Notes under the pieces: model-generated
The model's database searches: none
The model's input: the letters and a program-made list of their open reading frames with translations, nothing else
Told to the model about the DNA's origin: nothing
Program-made: the position numbers and the translations under genes
Part shown: in pieces, positions 15,379-24,845 of the stretch
Layout of the letters: every line of letters begins with the position of its first letter
Position numbering within the stretch: the first letter of the stretch is position 1
NCBI GenBank assembly: GCA_002280725.1
Contig: NCEM01000019.1
Span: 1-64,000, forward strand
From: Alphaproteobacteria bacterium 32-64-14
GTDB lineage: Bacteria; Pseudomonadota; Alphaproteobacteria; Caulobacterales; Hyphomonadaceae
Direction of reading: 5' to 3'
DNA: 64,000 nucleotides

Positions 15379-16343
15379 CAGAAATAACCCTCGCGCTTCT
15401 TCTTCTCCATCGAACCGCTTTCGTCGTGGTCGATCAGACGGCCGGAGCGTTCGGACGTGCGGGCGGTGAGCATTTCGGCGACAATATCATCCAGCGTGGC
15501 GGCGTCGCTTTCGACGGCGGCGGTGAGCGGATAGCAGCCCAGCGTGCGGAAGCGGATCATGCGATCGACGGCGGTCTCGCCCGGCTCCATCGGCGTGCGG
15601 TCATCGTCGACCATGAAGATCTGGCCGTTGCGGACGACGGTGGGACGCTTGGCGCCGTAGTAGAGCGGGACGATGGGGATCTCTTCTTCCGCGATGTAGG
15701 TCCAGATATCGAGCTCGGTCCAGTTTGAGATCGGAAAGACCCGGATGCTTTCGCCCTTCGCCTTGCGCGTGTTGTAGAGGCTCCAGAGCTCCGGGCGCTG
15801 GTTCTTGGGGTCCCAGCCGTGATCGGCCGTACGGAAGGAGAAGATGCGCTCCTTCGCGCGGCTCTTTTCCTCATCGCGCCGGGCGCCGCCGAAGGCTGCG
15901 TCGAACCGGTATTTGTCCATCGCCTGGCGCAGGCCCTCGGTCTTCATGACCTGGGTGTGGAGATTGGAGCCGGAGGCGTAGGGGTTGATGCCGCGCTTCA
16001 GGCCGTCCTCGTTGATGTGGACGATGAGGTCGAGGCCGAGCTTCTGGGTGATCAGGTCGCGGAACTTGATCATTTCCCGGAATTTCCAGGTCGTATCGAC
16101 GTGCATGAACGGAAACGGCGGGCGGGAGGGCCAGAACGCCTTCATCGCAAGGTGCAGCATCACCGAGCTGTCCTTGCCGATGGAATAGAGCATGACCGGG
16201 TTCTCGAAGCCGGCGGCGACCTCGCGCATGATGAAAATGCTTTCCGCTTCAAGGCGCTGCAAGTGCGCCGGAAGGGGCTTCCGGCGCGCGGGGCGCGTCT
16301 TGAAACGTTCGGCATAGGCCGAGAGATCGGATTCGAGCGTCAA
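15378..16343 (-). CDS. cysD: Sulfate adenylyltransferase subunit 2
   Basis: Catalytic subunit of ATP sulfurylase, forming adenylylsulfate from ATP and sulfate with CysN as GTPase partner. It belongs to the PAPS-reductase-like N-type ATP pyrophosphatases; the PP-loop is '[17 protein letters not shown]' (about 54-70). Further motifs are '[12 protein letters not shown]', '[20 protein letters not shown]' and '[12 protein letters not shown]', and the C-terminus '[14 protein letters not shown]' is nearly invariant in the family. The length of 321 residues is slightly longer than E. coli CysD (302) because of an N-terminal extension. It is first in the cysD-cysNC operon. Confidence 0.95.
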   Translation of the reverse strand: MTLESDLSAYAERFKTRPARRKPLPAHLQRLEAESIFIMREVAAGFENPVMLYSIGKDSSVMLHLAMKAFWPSRPPFPFMHVDTTWKFREMIKFRDLITQKLGLDLIVHINEDGLKRGINPYASGSNLHTQVMKTEGLRQAMDKYRFDAAFGGARRDEEKSRAKERIFSFRTADHGWDPKNQRPELWSLYNTRKAKGESIRVFPISNWTELDIWTYIAEEEIPIVPLYYGAKRPTVVRNGQIFMVDDDRTPMEPGETAVDRMIRFRTLGCYPLTAAVESDAATLDDIVAEMLTARTSERSGRLIDHDESGSMEKKKREGYF

Positions 16344-16533
16344 TGTCCTGCCAGTACTAAGCTTATGGCCTCAGGATTACGGGAGCGCAGGACTTAGGGG
16401 GCCTAGCCCGCCGGGTAAAGCGCAGCAGACTCAAGTCAGATACCACGCTGCCTTAAGGATAGAGGCCGAGCCTCGCCATGGTGACGCCAAACTTGGTCCG
16501 TGTGATCAAGCCTCGGAAAGCAAAGAGGATTCG

Positions 16534-19152
16534 ATGGCCTTTACCTTCCCCGCCATCCCCCTACGGGCCCGCAAGCCCCTGATCATCGCCGGCGCCGTGT
16601 TTGGCGGCCTGTTGGCGTTGCTGATGCTGGCCATCCTGATCGTACCCAACCTGATCCCGCAGGAGGTCTACCGGGCCGAGATCGAGAAGGTCGCGAGCCA
16701 GGTGACCGGGCGCAAGGTGTCGGTGACGGGCGAGATCAAGGTTGCGGTGTTCCCCCGCATCGAGGCGCGGGCGGGCGCATCGTCCATTTCCAACCCCGAA
16801 GGTTTTGGCGAGGAACCGTTCGCGCAGATGAAAGAGCTGCGCGCGGCGGTGGCGCTGTGGCCGCTGCTGTTCGGCGGCGGCGTGCAGATCGAGGAGTTCG
16901 TGCTGGTGGAGCCGGATATCCGGCTGGTGAAGCTGGCGGATGGAACGAACAACTGGACGTTCGATGTCGGTGGCGGCGCGACGGGCGAGCCGGGCGCACC
17001 GCCAGAACCCGGCGGCAAGCTTTCGGCGGCGCTGCGCGATGTGCGCATCGAGAAGGGGCGCGTCTCCTGGAAAGACCGCAAGGAAGGCACGACGCAGACG
17101 CTGAGCGACTTTGAACTCGCCGCCGACATGGAGGCGATGGACCGGCCGCTGCAGTTCACCGCGAAGGGCCTCGCCAATGAGTTGGCGTTCAAGCTGACGG
17201 CGCGGCTGGACAATCCGCAGGCGACCCTGGACGGCAAACCGTCGCCCGCGACCATCAAGCTTGAGACTGATCTGATCAATGCGGACCTCAAAGGCACGCT
17301 GGGCCTGGGCACGAAGCCGCAATTCGATTTCGCGGCGAGCGGTGATATCCCCTCCATCGTCGCGCTGGCGGATGCGTTCAAGCTGACGGACATTCCGGCG
17401 CGCAACGTGCTGGGCAAGCTGACGCTGTCGGGCCAGGCGTTCGGTACGCCAGATGACATCACGATCAAGATCGGTACGGCGAAACACGGGAGCCCGCTGC
17501 TGAATGCGACGCTGAAGGGCGAAGCGCAGATTGCGAACGGCGTTGCGCTGCAGCTGGTCGCGGAAGCCGAAGCGCCGAAGCTGGGCGAGCTGGCGCGCGC
17601 GATGGAGATTGCGGCGCCGGCTGAAGAGGCGCTGGGCAAGGCTACGCTAGGCGCGACGATTTCGGGACGGCTGAACGATCTCACCTTCCAGAATGTCGTG
17701 CTCGCGCATGACAGCGGGCTGCTGAAGCTGAACTTTGCGGGCAGTGCGACGCTGAAGGACGACCTTGCCTATAGCGGGCATCTGTCGATTGCCGCACCGG
17801 ATCTGCGCAAGCTCGCGGCGGCGGCGGGCGCAACGCTGCCGGCGGGGGACAGTATCTACAAGAGCTTCTCGCTGGAGGGCGATACGTCGGGCGGATCGAC
17901 CGACGTGCTGCTTAGCAATGCCAGCCTGACGTTCGACGCCATCACAGCGAAGGGCGAAGCAGCGCTGCGCTTTGGCGGAAAGCCGAAGCTGGTGGGGTCG
18001 CTGACCACCGCCAACGCGATCAACGTGACGCCCTATGCCAGCGCATCCGGCGCGCCGACGACTAACGCTCCAGCGACAGTGGGGTGGGGCAAGACGCCGA
18101 TCAATCTCTCACAGCTCAACCTGGTCGACGCCGAAGTGACGCTGAAGGTCGGCGGCATCAAGTACAATGCCTTCGACTTTGGCGCCTCCACGGTTGCGGT
18201 CGCTCTGGCCAACGGACGGATGACGGCCGACCTGAAACAGACCTCGCTGTTCGGCGGCAAGGGCAGCGCGCGTCTGGTGGCGGATGGCAGCACGGCCAAG
18301 CCGGGCATCGAGCTGCGCGCCAACATTGAAGGGCTGGGCCTCAAGAAGTTGCTGACGGCGGCGTCGGGCTATACCCAGCTTGATGGCTCGGGCGATCTCA
18401 GCGTCGACATTGCCGGTTCGGGCGCAGACCTGCAGACGATGATGAGCTCGCTGGTGGGCACCGGCGGGTTTGCGTTCGAGAACGGTCTGCTGTCAGGCGT
18501 CGACCTGATTGCGCTGGGCGATGCGGCCAAGGCGGCGCTGGGCAGCAAGCAGGTGAAAGGCGGCGTGATCTCGCCGCTGGCGCAGACGCGGTTCGAGACC
18601 CTGAAGACCGAGTTCATCATGAGCGAAGGCGTCGCCATGGTGACGGGACTGAACATCGACGCCGACACGTTCACGCTGGCGGGCGGCGGCGCGCTCGATA
18701 TCGGGCGGCAGCAGGCGACGCTGAGTCTGTTCCCGCAGTACAAGGACAAGGCCTCCGGGCTGAACGGCTATGGCCTGCCGATGAAGCTGTCCGGCGCGTG
18801 GGGCAAGATCGATCTCGCACTCGACTGGGACTGGCTGAAGGACAAGGCCGAAGCCGCGTTCCGCAATCGCGCCAACGCGGAGATCCAGGACGAGCTGAAG
18901 GACTTCACCGACGGCCTGGCCGACCGGTTCGGCTTCGGCAAGCCAAAGCCCGCACCGGTAACACCCGCGCCGGCGCCAGCGACGCCCGCCCCTGCGCCGC
19001 CGGAATCGCCGCCGGCTCCGGCGGACGGCGATGCAACTGCACAGCCGCAGCCCGCAGCACCCGCCCCTGCGCCGCCCGCACCGCTATCGGCCGAGGACCG
19101 CCTGAAGCTGGAAGTCCAGAAGGCGAAGGACCGCCTGCTGGGCCGGGATTAA
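16534..19152 (+). CDS. AsmA family protein
   Basis: An 872-residue inner-membrane-anchored, periplasmic protein of the AsmA/TamB-like superfamily, thought to act in outer-membrane lipid or protein homeostasis. One membrane span lies at about 15-38 ('LIIAGAVFGGLLALLMLAIL'). The N-terminal AsmA domain has 'VTGRKVSVTGEIKVAVFPRI' and 'DIRLVKLADGTNNWTF'. The long central part is repetitive beta structure, followed by the AsmA C-terminal region ('LLSGVDLIALGDAAKAALG', 'TFTLAGGGALDIGRQQATL'). The last 100 residues include a Pro/Ala-rich linker and a charged tail ('LKLEVQKAKDRLLGRD'). It stands alone, divergent from cysD across a 190-base spacer. Confidence 0.88.
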   Translation: MAFTFPAIPLRARKPLIIAGAVFGGLLALLMLAILIVPNLIPQEVYRAEIEKVASQVTGRKVSVTGEIKVAVFPRIEARAGASSISNPEGFGEEPFAQMKELRAAVALWPLLFGGGVQIEEFVLVEPDIRLVKLADGTNNWTFDVGGGATGEPGAPPEPGGKLSAALRDVRIEKGRVSWKDRKEGTTQTLSDFELAADMEAMDRPLQFTAKGLANELAFKLTARLDNPQATLDGKPSPATIKLETDLINADLKGTLGLGTKPQFDFAASGDIPSIVALADAFKLTDIPARNVLGKLTLSGQAFGTPDDITIKIGTAKHGSPLLNATLKGEAQIANGVALQLVAEAEAPKLGELARAMEIAAPAEEALGKATLGATISGRLNDLTFQNVVLAHDSGLLKLNFAGSATLKDDLAYSGHLSIAAPDLRKLAAAAGATLPAGDSIYKSFSLEGDTSGGSTDVLLSNASLTFDAITAKGEAALRFGGKPKLVGSLTTANAINVTPYASASGAPTTNAPATVGWGKTPINLSQLNLVDAEVTLKVGGIKYNAFDFGASTVAVALANGRMTADLKQTSLFGGKGSARLVADGSTAKPGIELRANIEGLGLKKLLTAASGYTQLDGSGDLSVDIAGSGADLQTMMSSLVGTGGFAFENGLLSGVDLIALGDAAKAALGSKQVKGGVISPLAQTRFETLKTEFIMSEGVAMVTGLNIDADTFTLAGGGALDIGRQQATLSLFPQYKDKASGLNGYGLPMKLSGAWGKIDLALDWDWLKDKAEAAFRNRANAEIQDELKDFTDGLADRFGFGKPKPAPVTPAPAPATPAPAPPESPPAPADGDATAQPQPAAPAPAPPAPLSAEDRLKLEVQKAKDRLLGRD

Positions 19153-19392
19153 TCCCTGTTTTCAGGCGTTTTGCAGGAAGCTGATCAGGCGCCTGCCCCA
19201 GAGCGACCGAGGGTTTGTGAGCCGGACCTCGCGGATCGGCGTCTATCCAACTGAAACACATGATTTTTTTGAACGCACGGCCGAGATCCGTTGCGAGGAC
19301 ATTGCGCCCTGCCACCCCGACACGCCAACAGCCTCGGTGGCGGCGACCTTGCCATTGCGCGAAAAGGCAGCGTGCCCTAAGACGCCCTCCGC

Positions 19393-19469
19393 GTGCAGCC
19401 TTAGCTCAGTTGGTTAGAGCGCCGGTTTGTGGAACCGGAGGTCCTCAGTTCAAGCCTGAGAGGCTGTAC
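19393..19469 (+). tRNA. tRNA-His (anticodon GTG)
   Basis: A full cloverleaf is visible. The acceptor stem TGCAGCC (19394-19400) pairs with GGCTGTA (19462-19468), with an encoded extra G at -1 (19393) opposite C73, diagnostic for histidine tRNA. The D stem is GCTC/GAGC. The anticodon stem CCGGT/ACCGG encloses the loop TTGTGGA with anticodon GTG at 19429-19431. The T stem CTCAG/CTGAG encloses TTCAAGC. A complete CCA end is not encoded after C73, so it must be added by the nucleotidyltransferase. Confidence 0.96.
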
Positions 19470-19675
19470 CATCAGGCCCACCTGAAAACACAGCAGCTCC
19501 CGTCGAAACCCGTCGCGCCAAGCGGTGAATTCGGAGCTTCCGCTCTATCCGCGCTCGAACTCTGGGAGTTGAGAAACCGCCGCGATCGCTCTTGCGGGTG
19601 GCGCGCATGCCATTGAGGATAGCGCTCAGGCATCAGGGCTGGCGCGTGGACGCCGACCGATCGAGGGAGAGTGTC

Positions 19676-20437
19676 ATGCGGTTGAAGGCAGGATTTGTGG
19701 CGATGGCGGTGATGGCGGCGGCGTGTGACCCGCAACCGGCGGTGAACATCGACACGCCCATTCCGCCGCTCCCGGGGACCGAGACTCCTGCTGCGGCGCC
19801 GGGCGCGCAGCTGACGCCGGAAGAAACGGCGGCGGGCTGGAAGCTGCTGTTCAACGGGACCGACCTGACGGGCTGGAAGGGCTACAAGAAGGATGCGCCG
19901 GGCGCGGGCTGGGCGGTCGAGAATGGCGAGCTGACGCTGACGGCGGGCGGCGCAGGCGACATCATGACGGCGGAAGAGTTCGGGCCGTTCGAGCTGTCGC
20001 TGGAGTGGAAGATCTCGCCCAACGGCAACAGCGGCATCATCTATCTGATCAAGGAAGATCCGGCGGCGGAGAACACCTACAACACCGGGCCGGAAATGCA
20101 GGTGCTGGACAATGACGGGCATGCGGACGGGAAATTCCCGACGCATCGCGCGGGCGCGCTGTACGACTTCCAGACGCCGCCAGATGGCGCGGTGAAGCCG
20201 GTTGGCGAATGGAACGAGGCGGTTGTGCGCTTCTCAGGCTCGGAGATCGAGCATTGGCTGAACGGCGTGCTGGTGTCCGAGACGAACTATGGCGACGATG
20301 CTTGGAAGGCGAAGGTCGCGGCGACCAAGTTCAAGCAATGGCCGTTGTTCGGCACGTTCGCGAGCGGGCATATCGCGCTACAGGACCATGGCGATCGCGT
20401 GTGGTATCGCAGCATCAAGATCCGGCCGATCCAGTAG
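19676..20437 (+). CDS. DUF1080 (3-keto-disaccharide hydrolase-type) lipoprotein
   Basis: A 253-residue lipoprotein with one DUF1080 domain, a jelly-roll fold related to GH16/LamG; characterised members hydrolyse 3-keto-glycosides. The start at 19676 follows a GAGGGAGAG ribosome site and gives 'MRLKAGFVAMAVMAAACDPQ' with a lipobox (MAAAC, Cys 17). Domain motifs are 'GWKLLFNGTDLTGWKGYKKD', 'EFGPFELSLEWKISPNGNSG', 'TGPEMQVLDNDGHADGK', 'WNEAVVRFSGSEIEHWLNG' and the terminal 'GHIALQDHGDRVWYRSIKIR', all typical. It converges on the gluconate 2-dehydrogenase-like/GMC pair, supporting a shared role in 3-keto-sugar metabolism. Confidence 0.9.
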   Translation: MRLKAGFVAMAVMAAACDPQPAVNIDTPIPPLPGTETPAAAPGAQLTPEETAAGWKLLFNGTDLTGWKGYKKDAPGAGWAVENGELTLTAGGAGDIMTAEEFGPFELSLEWKISPNGNSGIIYLIKEDPAAENTYNTGPEMQVLDNDGHADGKFPTHRAGALYDFQTPPDGAVKPVGEWNEAVVRFSGSEIEHWLNGVLVSETNYGDDAWKAKVAATKFKQWPLFGTFASGHIALQDHGDRVWYRSIKIRPIQ

Positions 20438-20449
20438 GGACGCGGGACG

Positions 20450-20539
20450 ACCGCCCGGCAACGGAGCTCGTGGCGACGCGATACCGGTGGCGATCAAACA
20501 TGATCGCCGCGTTGCGGCGACTGCCGGGCGGGGGCCCGG
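20450..20539. terminator. Hairpins between convergent genes, candidate terminator region
   Basis: The 112-base spacer between the convergent DUF1080 and subunit-3 genes is full of inverted repeats. CCGCCCGGCA (20450-20459) pairs with TGCCGGGCGG (20522-20531). A perfect 8-bp stem GGCGATCA/TGATCGCC (20489-20508) has an AACA loop. GCCGGGC/GCCCGGC (20523-20539) has a GGG loop. There is no T-run, so if these terminate transcription they are not classical intrinsic terminators. Confidence 0.4.
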
Positions 20540-20549
20540 CGGTCCAGAG

Positions 20550-21245
20550 TCAGGCCGGCGTGTACTTCAGACCCATGCCTTCGATCACGCCCTTGATGTG
20601 GGCGGCGGCTTCGGGCGTGGGGCCGGCGTAATCGCCTGTGCCGGGCGTGTTGCCCATGTAGCCGATGTCGGCCCAGCCTTCGCGCGTGGTGTAGAAGGCG
20701 CCAAGCGTGAGCGAGCGCATGCGGCCGAAGAATTCGGCGGGCTTTTCGAGGCCGGCCTTCACCTTATCCTTGAAGGCGATGTCATCGAGAATGGCTTTCT
20801 GCGCGCTGGCCTCGGCGCGGATGAAGGGCACACCGTTGCGGACTTTCGATTCTTCATCGAGCCATGCAAGGCCGTTGACGATCAGCACGCGATCGCTGTG
20901 CTGATCGGGATAGGGGGCGCTGACCCACTCGTTGATGAAAGCGGGAACACCGACTTTTGATGGCGCGGGAATGGCGCCCTCTCCGGGAAGGATGAGATCG
21001 GCAAGCTCGGCTGTAGTTTCCAGCTGGGCGGCGGTCAGGGTGAGCGGCCAGGGCACGACAGGATCGGTGAGGTTCGGATCCTTGCCGATGCCGGTGGCGC
21101 TGATGGCTTCGAGTTCGGGCCAGGAGAGGCCTTTGGCGCCATCGCCACATGCGGCGAGCTGGCCCACGGCCAAGGCGCCCATCAGCCATTTCAGCGTGAC
21201 GCGGCGGTCGATCGCGATGATCACGGGAGCGGTTGTGTCTGTCAT
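20550..21245 (-). CDS. Gluconate 2-dehydrogenase subunit 3-like protein
   Basis: Small subunit that accompanies FAD-dependent GMC sugar dehydrogenases and helps their export or maturation. The N-terminus carries a twin-arginine-like 'DRRVTLKWLMGALAVGQLAAC' region, with Cys at about 33 as a possible lipid anchor; Tat export is inferred. The body contains 'LTAAQLETTAELADLILPGE', 'APSKVGVPAFINEWVSAPYP' and 'FYTTREGWADIGYMGNTPG', which match the subunit 3 family. It is 11 bases downstream of the GMC gene and must be its partner. The length of 231 residues is usual. Confidence 0.88.
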   Translation of the reverse strand: MTDTTAPVIIAIDRRVTLKWLMGALAVGQLAACGDGAKGLSWPELEAISATGIGKDPNLTDPVVPWPLTLTAAQLETTAELADLILPGEGAIPAPSKVGVPAFINEWVSAPYPDQHSDRVLIVNGLAWLDEESKVRNGVPFIRAEASAQKAILDDIAFKDKVKAGLEKPAEFFGRMRSLTLGAFYTTREGWADIGYMGNTPGTGDYAGPTPEAAAHIKGVIEGMGLKYTPA

Positions 21246-21256
21246 TTCATCCTCCC

Positions 21257-22939
21257 TTACAGCTCGCCCGTGCGCAGGCGTGTGGCGATACTGTCGGACG
21301 ACCGCATGGCCAGGGTCATGATGGTGATGGTGGGGTTCTTGTGCGCCTTGGAGGCGAAGACGGAACCGTCGGTGATGTAGAGATTGTCGACATCCCAGGT
21401 CTTGCCGAACTGGTTGGTGACCGAGTCCTTCGCGTCGCTGCCCATGCGGGCGGTGCCGACTTCGTGGATGATCTCGCCGCCCTTGGAGATGGCTTTTGCA
21501 GGGTCGGCAGGTTCGGAGACGAGCGTGCCGCCGAGCTTGTCGATCAGCTCCTTCATTGCGTTCTGGAAGTGCTTGACCTGTTTCAGTTCGTGATCGGCCC
21601 AGGCGAAGTTGAACTTCAGGACCGGGATGCCGAACTTGTCCTTCGTGTTGGTGTCGATCGAGCAGAACGAACTGGCGTTCGGGATCATCTCGCCGCGCTG
21701 GGTGAAGCCGATGCGGGCGCCATAGCGGCGCTTGACGTCTGCGCGTAGCGACGAGCCATAGCCGTCAAGGCCACCACCGACGCCCATGCCGGGATCACCG
21801 AACGAGCCGCCGATCTCGACGTGATAACCGCGCGGGGTATCGACTTCGCCGCTGACGATGCGCTTGTAGTCCCAGAAGGGGATGTAGGCGTGCAGGCCCA
21901 TGGCGCCGTCTTCATTGTAGCGCGGGCGGCCTTCGAGCTGGGGGAAATAGGCCGAGACGGAGGAGCCGACCGTGTCCATCAGGTTGCGGCCGACCTGCCC
22001 GCTGGAGTTGGCGAGGCCTTCAGAACGGCCGGCGACCTGCGAGTTGAGCAGGATGCGCGCGGTTTCACCCGTGGAGGCCGCGAGAACGACGACGCGGCCC
22101 TTGGCTTCCTTGTGCGTGCCGGTCGCCTTGTCGATGTAGCGGACGCCGGTGGCCTTGCCGCTGGAATCGAGCAGGACTTCGTAGACCATGGCGCCGGTGG
22201 CGATGGTGAGCTTGCCGGTTTTCTTCGCCCACGGGATCAGCGAGGTGGTGGTCTGGAAGGCGGCGCCGATGGAGCAGCCACGGCCGCAGCCCGAGGCCCA
22301 GTAGCAGGGCGAACGTTCGTCGATCTTTTTCGTGAGCACGGCACGGCGTGCGGCGACGACGGGGACGTTGATCGCGTCGCCGCCGGCCTTCAGGAAGGTT
22401 TCCCACACGCGGAATTTGGGCGGCGTCTGCAGCACGCCGGGGCCGGAGTTGGGGTGGTTCTCGAGGCCATCGTTTGAGCCGTAAACGCCGACGAGTTTTT
22501 CCGTGCGGTCATACCAGGGGGCGATGTCCTTGTATTCGAACGGCCAGTCGACGCCGAGGCCGTCGCGGGTCTTCGGCTTGAAGTCGTACTCGCCCATGCG
22601 GAAGGAATTGCGGGCCCAATGGTTGGTGCGGCCGCCCAGCATGCGCGAGCGCCACCACATGAACTCGGACCCTTCGGCCATGGTGTAGGGCTCGCCGGGC
22701 ATCTTCCAGCCACCGTCGACTGTCGCATCGTAGAAACCGAACTCCTTGTCCGGCGTGTTGATGCCGCGCAGCGGCGCGTCCATCGCCATGTTGAGCATCG
22801 GGGCTTCGTCGGGATTGTAGTCCCTGCCCGCCTCCAGCATCAGGACGGAGGCCCCGGCCTTGGTGAGCATCCAGGCGGCCATGGCGCCGCCGGCGCCTGA
22901 GCCTACGATTACGGCATCGTGCGGATCTTCTGGCGTCAT
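21257..22939 (-). CDS. GMC family FAD-dependent oxidoreductase (sugar/glucoside 3-dehydrogenase type)
   Basis: A 560-residue flavoprotein. The start at 22939 gives 'MTPEDPHDAVIVGSGAGGAM', which leads directly into the FAD dinucleotide-binding GxGxxG fold; upstream in-frame codons add only low-complexity sequence. Further motifs are 'LMLEAGRDY', 'GGRTNHWARNSFRM', a cysteine-rich 'SPCYWASGCGRGCSIGAAF' and the C-terminal 'HEVGTARMGSD' and 'NLYITDGSVFASKAHKNPT' of the gluconate dehydrogenase/glucoside 3-dehydrogenase branch. The catalytic His is expected in 'IHEVGTARMG'. With the subunit 3 protein 11 bases downstream it forms a periplasmic dehydrogenase that would pass electrons to a cytochrome. 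The exact sugar is unknown. Confidence 0.9.
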   Translation of the reverse strand: MTPEDPHDAVIVGSGAGGAMAAWMLTKAGASVLMLEAGRDYNPDEAPMLNMAMDAPLRGINTPDKEFGFYDATVDGGWKMPGEPYTMAEGSEFMWWRSRMLGGRTNHWARNSFRMGEYDFKPKTRDGLGVDWPFEYKDIAPWYDRTEKLVGVYGSNDGLENHPNSGPGVLQTPPKFRVWETFLKAGGDAINVPVVAARRAVLTKKIDERSPCYWASGCGRGCSIGAAFQTTTSLIPWAKKTGKLTIATGAMVYEVLLDSSGKATGVRYIDKATGTHKEAKGRVVVLAASTGETARILLNSQVAGRSEGLANSSGQVGRNLMDTVGSSVSAYFPQLEGRPRYNEDGAMGLHAYIPFWDYKRIVSGEVDTPRGYHVEIGGSFGDPGMGVGGGLDGYGSSLRADVKRRYGARIGFTQRGEMIPNASSFCSIDTNTKDKFGIPVLKFNFAWADHELKQVKHFQNAMKELIDKLGGTLVSEPADPAKAISKGGEIIHEVGTARMGSDAKDSVTNQFGKTWDVDNLYITDGSVFASKAHKNPTITIMTLAMRSSDSIATRLRTGEL

Positions 22940-23084
22940 GACGTTGCGTCCATCCCTCGGCGCGGCCGTTTTTGTAGCCTGCGTTTGTGAGCAGACTAGC
23001 GCGCGCGTGAACATTGTCGACTGGGCGAAATCCGGTGCTTTCAACAGGAATGACAGGCGTTTCGGGACGATCTACGCTCGCCCC

Positions 23085-23921
23085 ATGACAACGACACGCA
23101 CGCTGACCGCTTTCAACACGGCAACCGCCAGCGAGAACAAGATTCACGACGACACGGTTGCGAGCCGGTTCGGGTTTACGGGCGGCTTGGTGCCGGGCGT
23201 CGATGTGTTCGCCTATCTGGCTCACGCGCCGATGAAGGCGTGGGGCAAGGACTGGCTTTCGGGCGGGCAGATGCGGGCGCGGTTCTACAAGCCGGTTTAC
23301 GATGGCGATCCGACGACGGTGACGTCCGTTGCAGATGGCACGGATGGACTTACGCTGGCGTGCTCTGCGCGCGGGCTGGCGTGTGCGGAGGGGGCGGCGC
23401 GGCGGACGGGCGCGGCGGCGCGTCAAACGCTGTTGCCGGTGGCGGAGCTGCCTGTGCTGGAAACGCGGCCGAATGCCTCGATGGAGAGCCTGAAGATCGG
23501 CTCAACGCTTGGCACACTGCGCGAAACGTACACGCGCGAGGCGGGACTGCAGCATATCGCGGCGGTACGCGACGAGGCGGCGCTGTATGACGATGGGCGC
23601 GTCGCGAATGCGGCCTGGCTGCTGCGGCGGGCGAACTATGTGCTGGCCGACAATGTGCTGCTGGGCCCGTGGATCCATGTCGAGAGCGGGATCGACATGC
23701 ACGGGTTGCTGCACGATGGCGAGGAACTGGAGGTGCGCGCGGTGGTGGCCGACAATATCGACACCAAGGGGCACCTGATGGTGACGCTGGATGTGCAGAT
23801 GCTGGCGGGTGGGCGCCGCATCATGAGCTGCGAGCATCTGGCGATCTATGAACCGCGGCAGGTGCGCGAGACGCGCGGGCACGCGCCCCCGACGCCCTCT
23901 GCTTCGCGCGACCGGCTCTAG
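23085..23921 (+). CDS. MaoC-like hotdog-fold protein
   Basis: A 278-residue protein with two apparent hotdog folds. The N-terminal motif 'ENKIHDDTVASRFGFTGGLV' followed by 'PGVDVFAYLAHAPMKAWG' is the MaoC/R-hydratase signature (Asp...His replaced by 'KIHDD', then GF-GG-V-G). The second half includes 'WLLRRANYVLADNVLLGPWI' and 'HVESGIDMHGLLHDGEELEV', similar to MaoC-type C-terminal domains. The start at 23085 is the first ATG that fits the family ('MTTTRTLTAFNTATASENKI'). It may be an acyl-CoA dehydratase or thioesterase-like protein; the substrate is unknown. It is divergent from the GMC gene and overlaps the convergent M48 gene by 4 bases. Confidence 0.7.
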   Translation: MTTTRTLTAFNTATASENKIHDDTVASRFGFTGGLVPGVDVFAYLAHAPMKAWGKDWLSGGQMRARFYKPVYDGDPTTVTSVADGTDGLTLACSARGLACAEGAARRTGAAARQTLLPVAELPVLETRPNASMESLKIGSTLGTLRETYTREAGLQHIAAVRDEAALYDDGRVANAAWLLRRANYVLADNVLLGPWIHVESGIDMHGLLHDGEELEVRAVVADNIDTKGHLMVTLDVQMLAGGRRIMSCEHLAIYEPRQVRETRGHAPPTPSASRDRL

Positions 23922-24742
23922 AACTTCGCGTAGCCCTTGGATTCGATGTAGACTTTGAGATCGCGCGCGCGACGGCTCGGATCCGGGTGCGTGGACATCC
24001 ACTCTTGCCCGCCGCTCTGCGAGGCAGCGGCCATTTTTTCCCACAGGCGGACGGACTGTTTCACGTCGAAGCCAGCCTGATGCATGTAGTCGACGCCGAG
24101 GAGATCGGCTTCCGACTCGTTGTCACGGCTGAACGGCAGCAGCACGCCAACCTGCGCACCGGCGCCGGCGGCGGCCATGACGCCTTTAAGCATTTCATCG
24201 CTCATCTGCACGGTGGAGCCGAGCAGCGCGCCGCCACCCTGCAGGATCAGGCTGGTGGCCGACTCCTGACCGATGCGGCGCGCGGCGTGGCGGGCTTTCA
24301 CGTGGCCGACCTCGTGGCCGAGCACGGCGGCGATCTGATCGTCATTGTCCGCGAAGTCGATGAGGCCCTTGTAGAAGCCGACCTTGCCGCCGGGCAGCAC
24401 GAAGGCGTTCTTCTCTTTCGAGTCGAACACCACGAATTCCCACTGGGCGTTCGGGATGTTGGCGACGTTGGCGATGCGCGGGCCGATCGACTGCATGCGC
24501 GCGTTGGCTTTGGCGTCTTTCGAGATCGGCGTCTGGGCTTTCGTTTCGGCCCAGGCTTGCGCGGACATTTCAACGAGTTGATCGTCCGACGGCGTCAGCG
24601 CGTTGGCGATCGAGGAGCAGCCTGAAGCGCCGGCTGTGCCGAGCACAAGCGTGCCGGCCCATAGCCCGCGAACGATATCGCGCCGGTGCATGCCCTTCAG
24701 CGATACGACCTTGGGTTGGGCAACGTCATGGTTCACGCACAT
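23918..24742 (-). CDS. M48 family metalloprotease lipoprotein
   Basis: Zinc metalloprotease of the HtpX/Oma1/LoiP (M48) group, expected at a membrane facing the periplasm. The start at 24742 has a GGAG ribosome site 8 bases upstream. The N-terminus has a basic 'MHRRDIVRG' segment and a hydrophobic stretch ending in a lipobox 'GASGC' (Cys 42). The zinc motif 'LGHEVGHVKARHAARR' places HExxH at 143-147; the third ligand is in 'NESEADLLGVDYM'. The C-terminus 'STHPDPSRRARDLKVYIES' is the family tail. Such proteins degrade misfolded envelope proteins. It converges on the hotdog gene. Confidence 0.9.
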   Translation of the reverse strand: MCVNHDVAQPKVVSLKGMHRRDIVRGLWAGTLVLGTAGASGCSSIANALTPSDDQLVEMSAQAWAETKAQTPISKDAKANARMQSIGPRIANVANIPNAQWEFVVFDSKEKNAFVLPGGKVGFYKGLIDFADNDDQIAAVLGHEVGHVKARHAARRIGQESATSLILQGGGALLGSTVQMSDEMLKGVMAAAGAGAQVGVLLPFSRDNESEADLLGVDYMHQAGFDVKQSVRLWEKMAAASQSGGQEWMSTHPDPSRRARDLKVYIESKGYAKF

Positions 24743-24845
24743 GGGGGTGTCTCCACTGTCCGAATTCTTGTTCCAACATAGACCGGCCGGAGCGGAAGGC
24801 AAAAGGCCGCCCGTCATGCGATTTGCAGGGCCATAACAGGAAATG

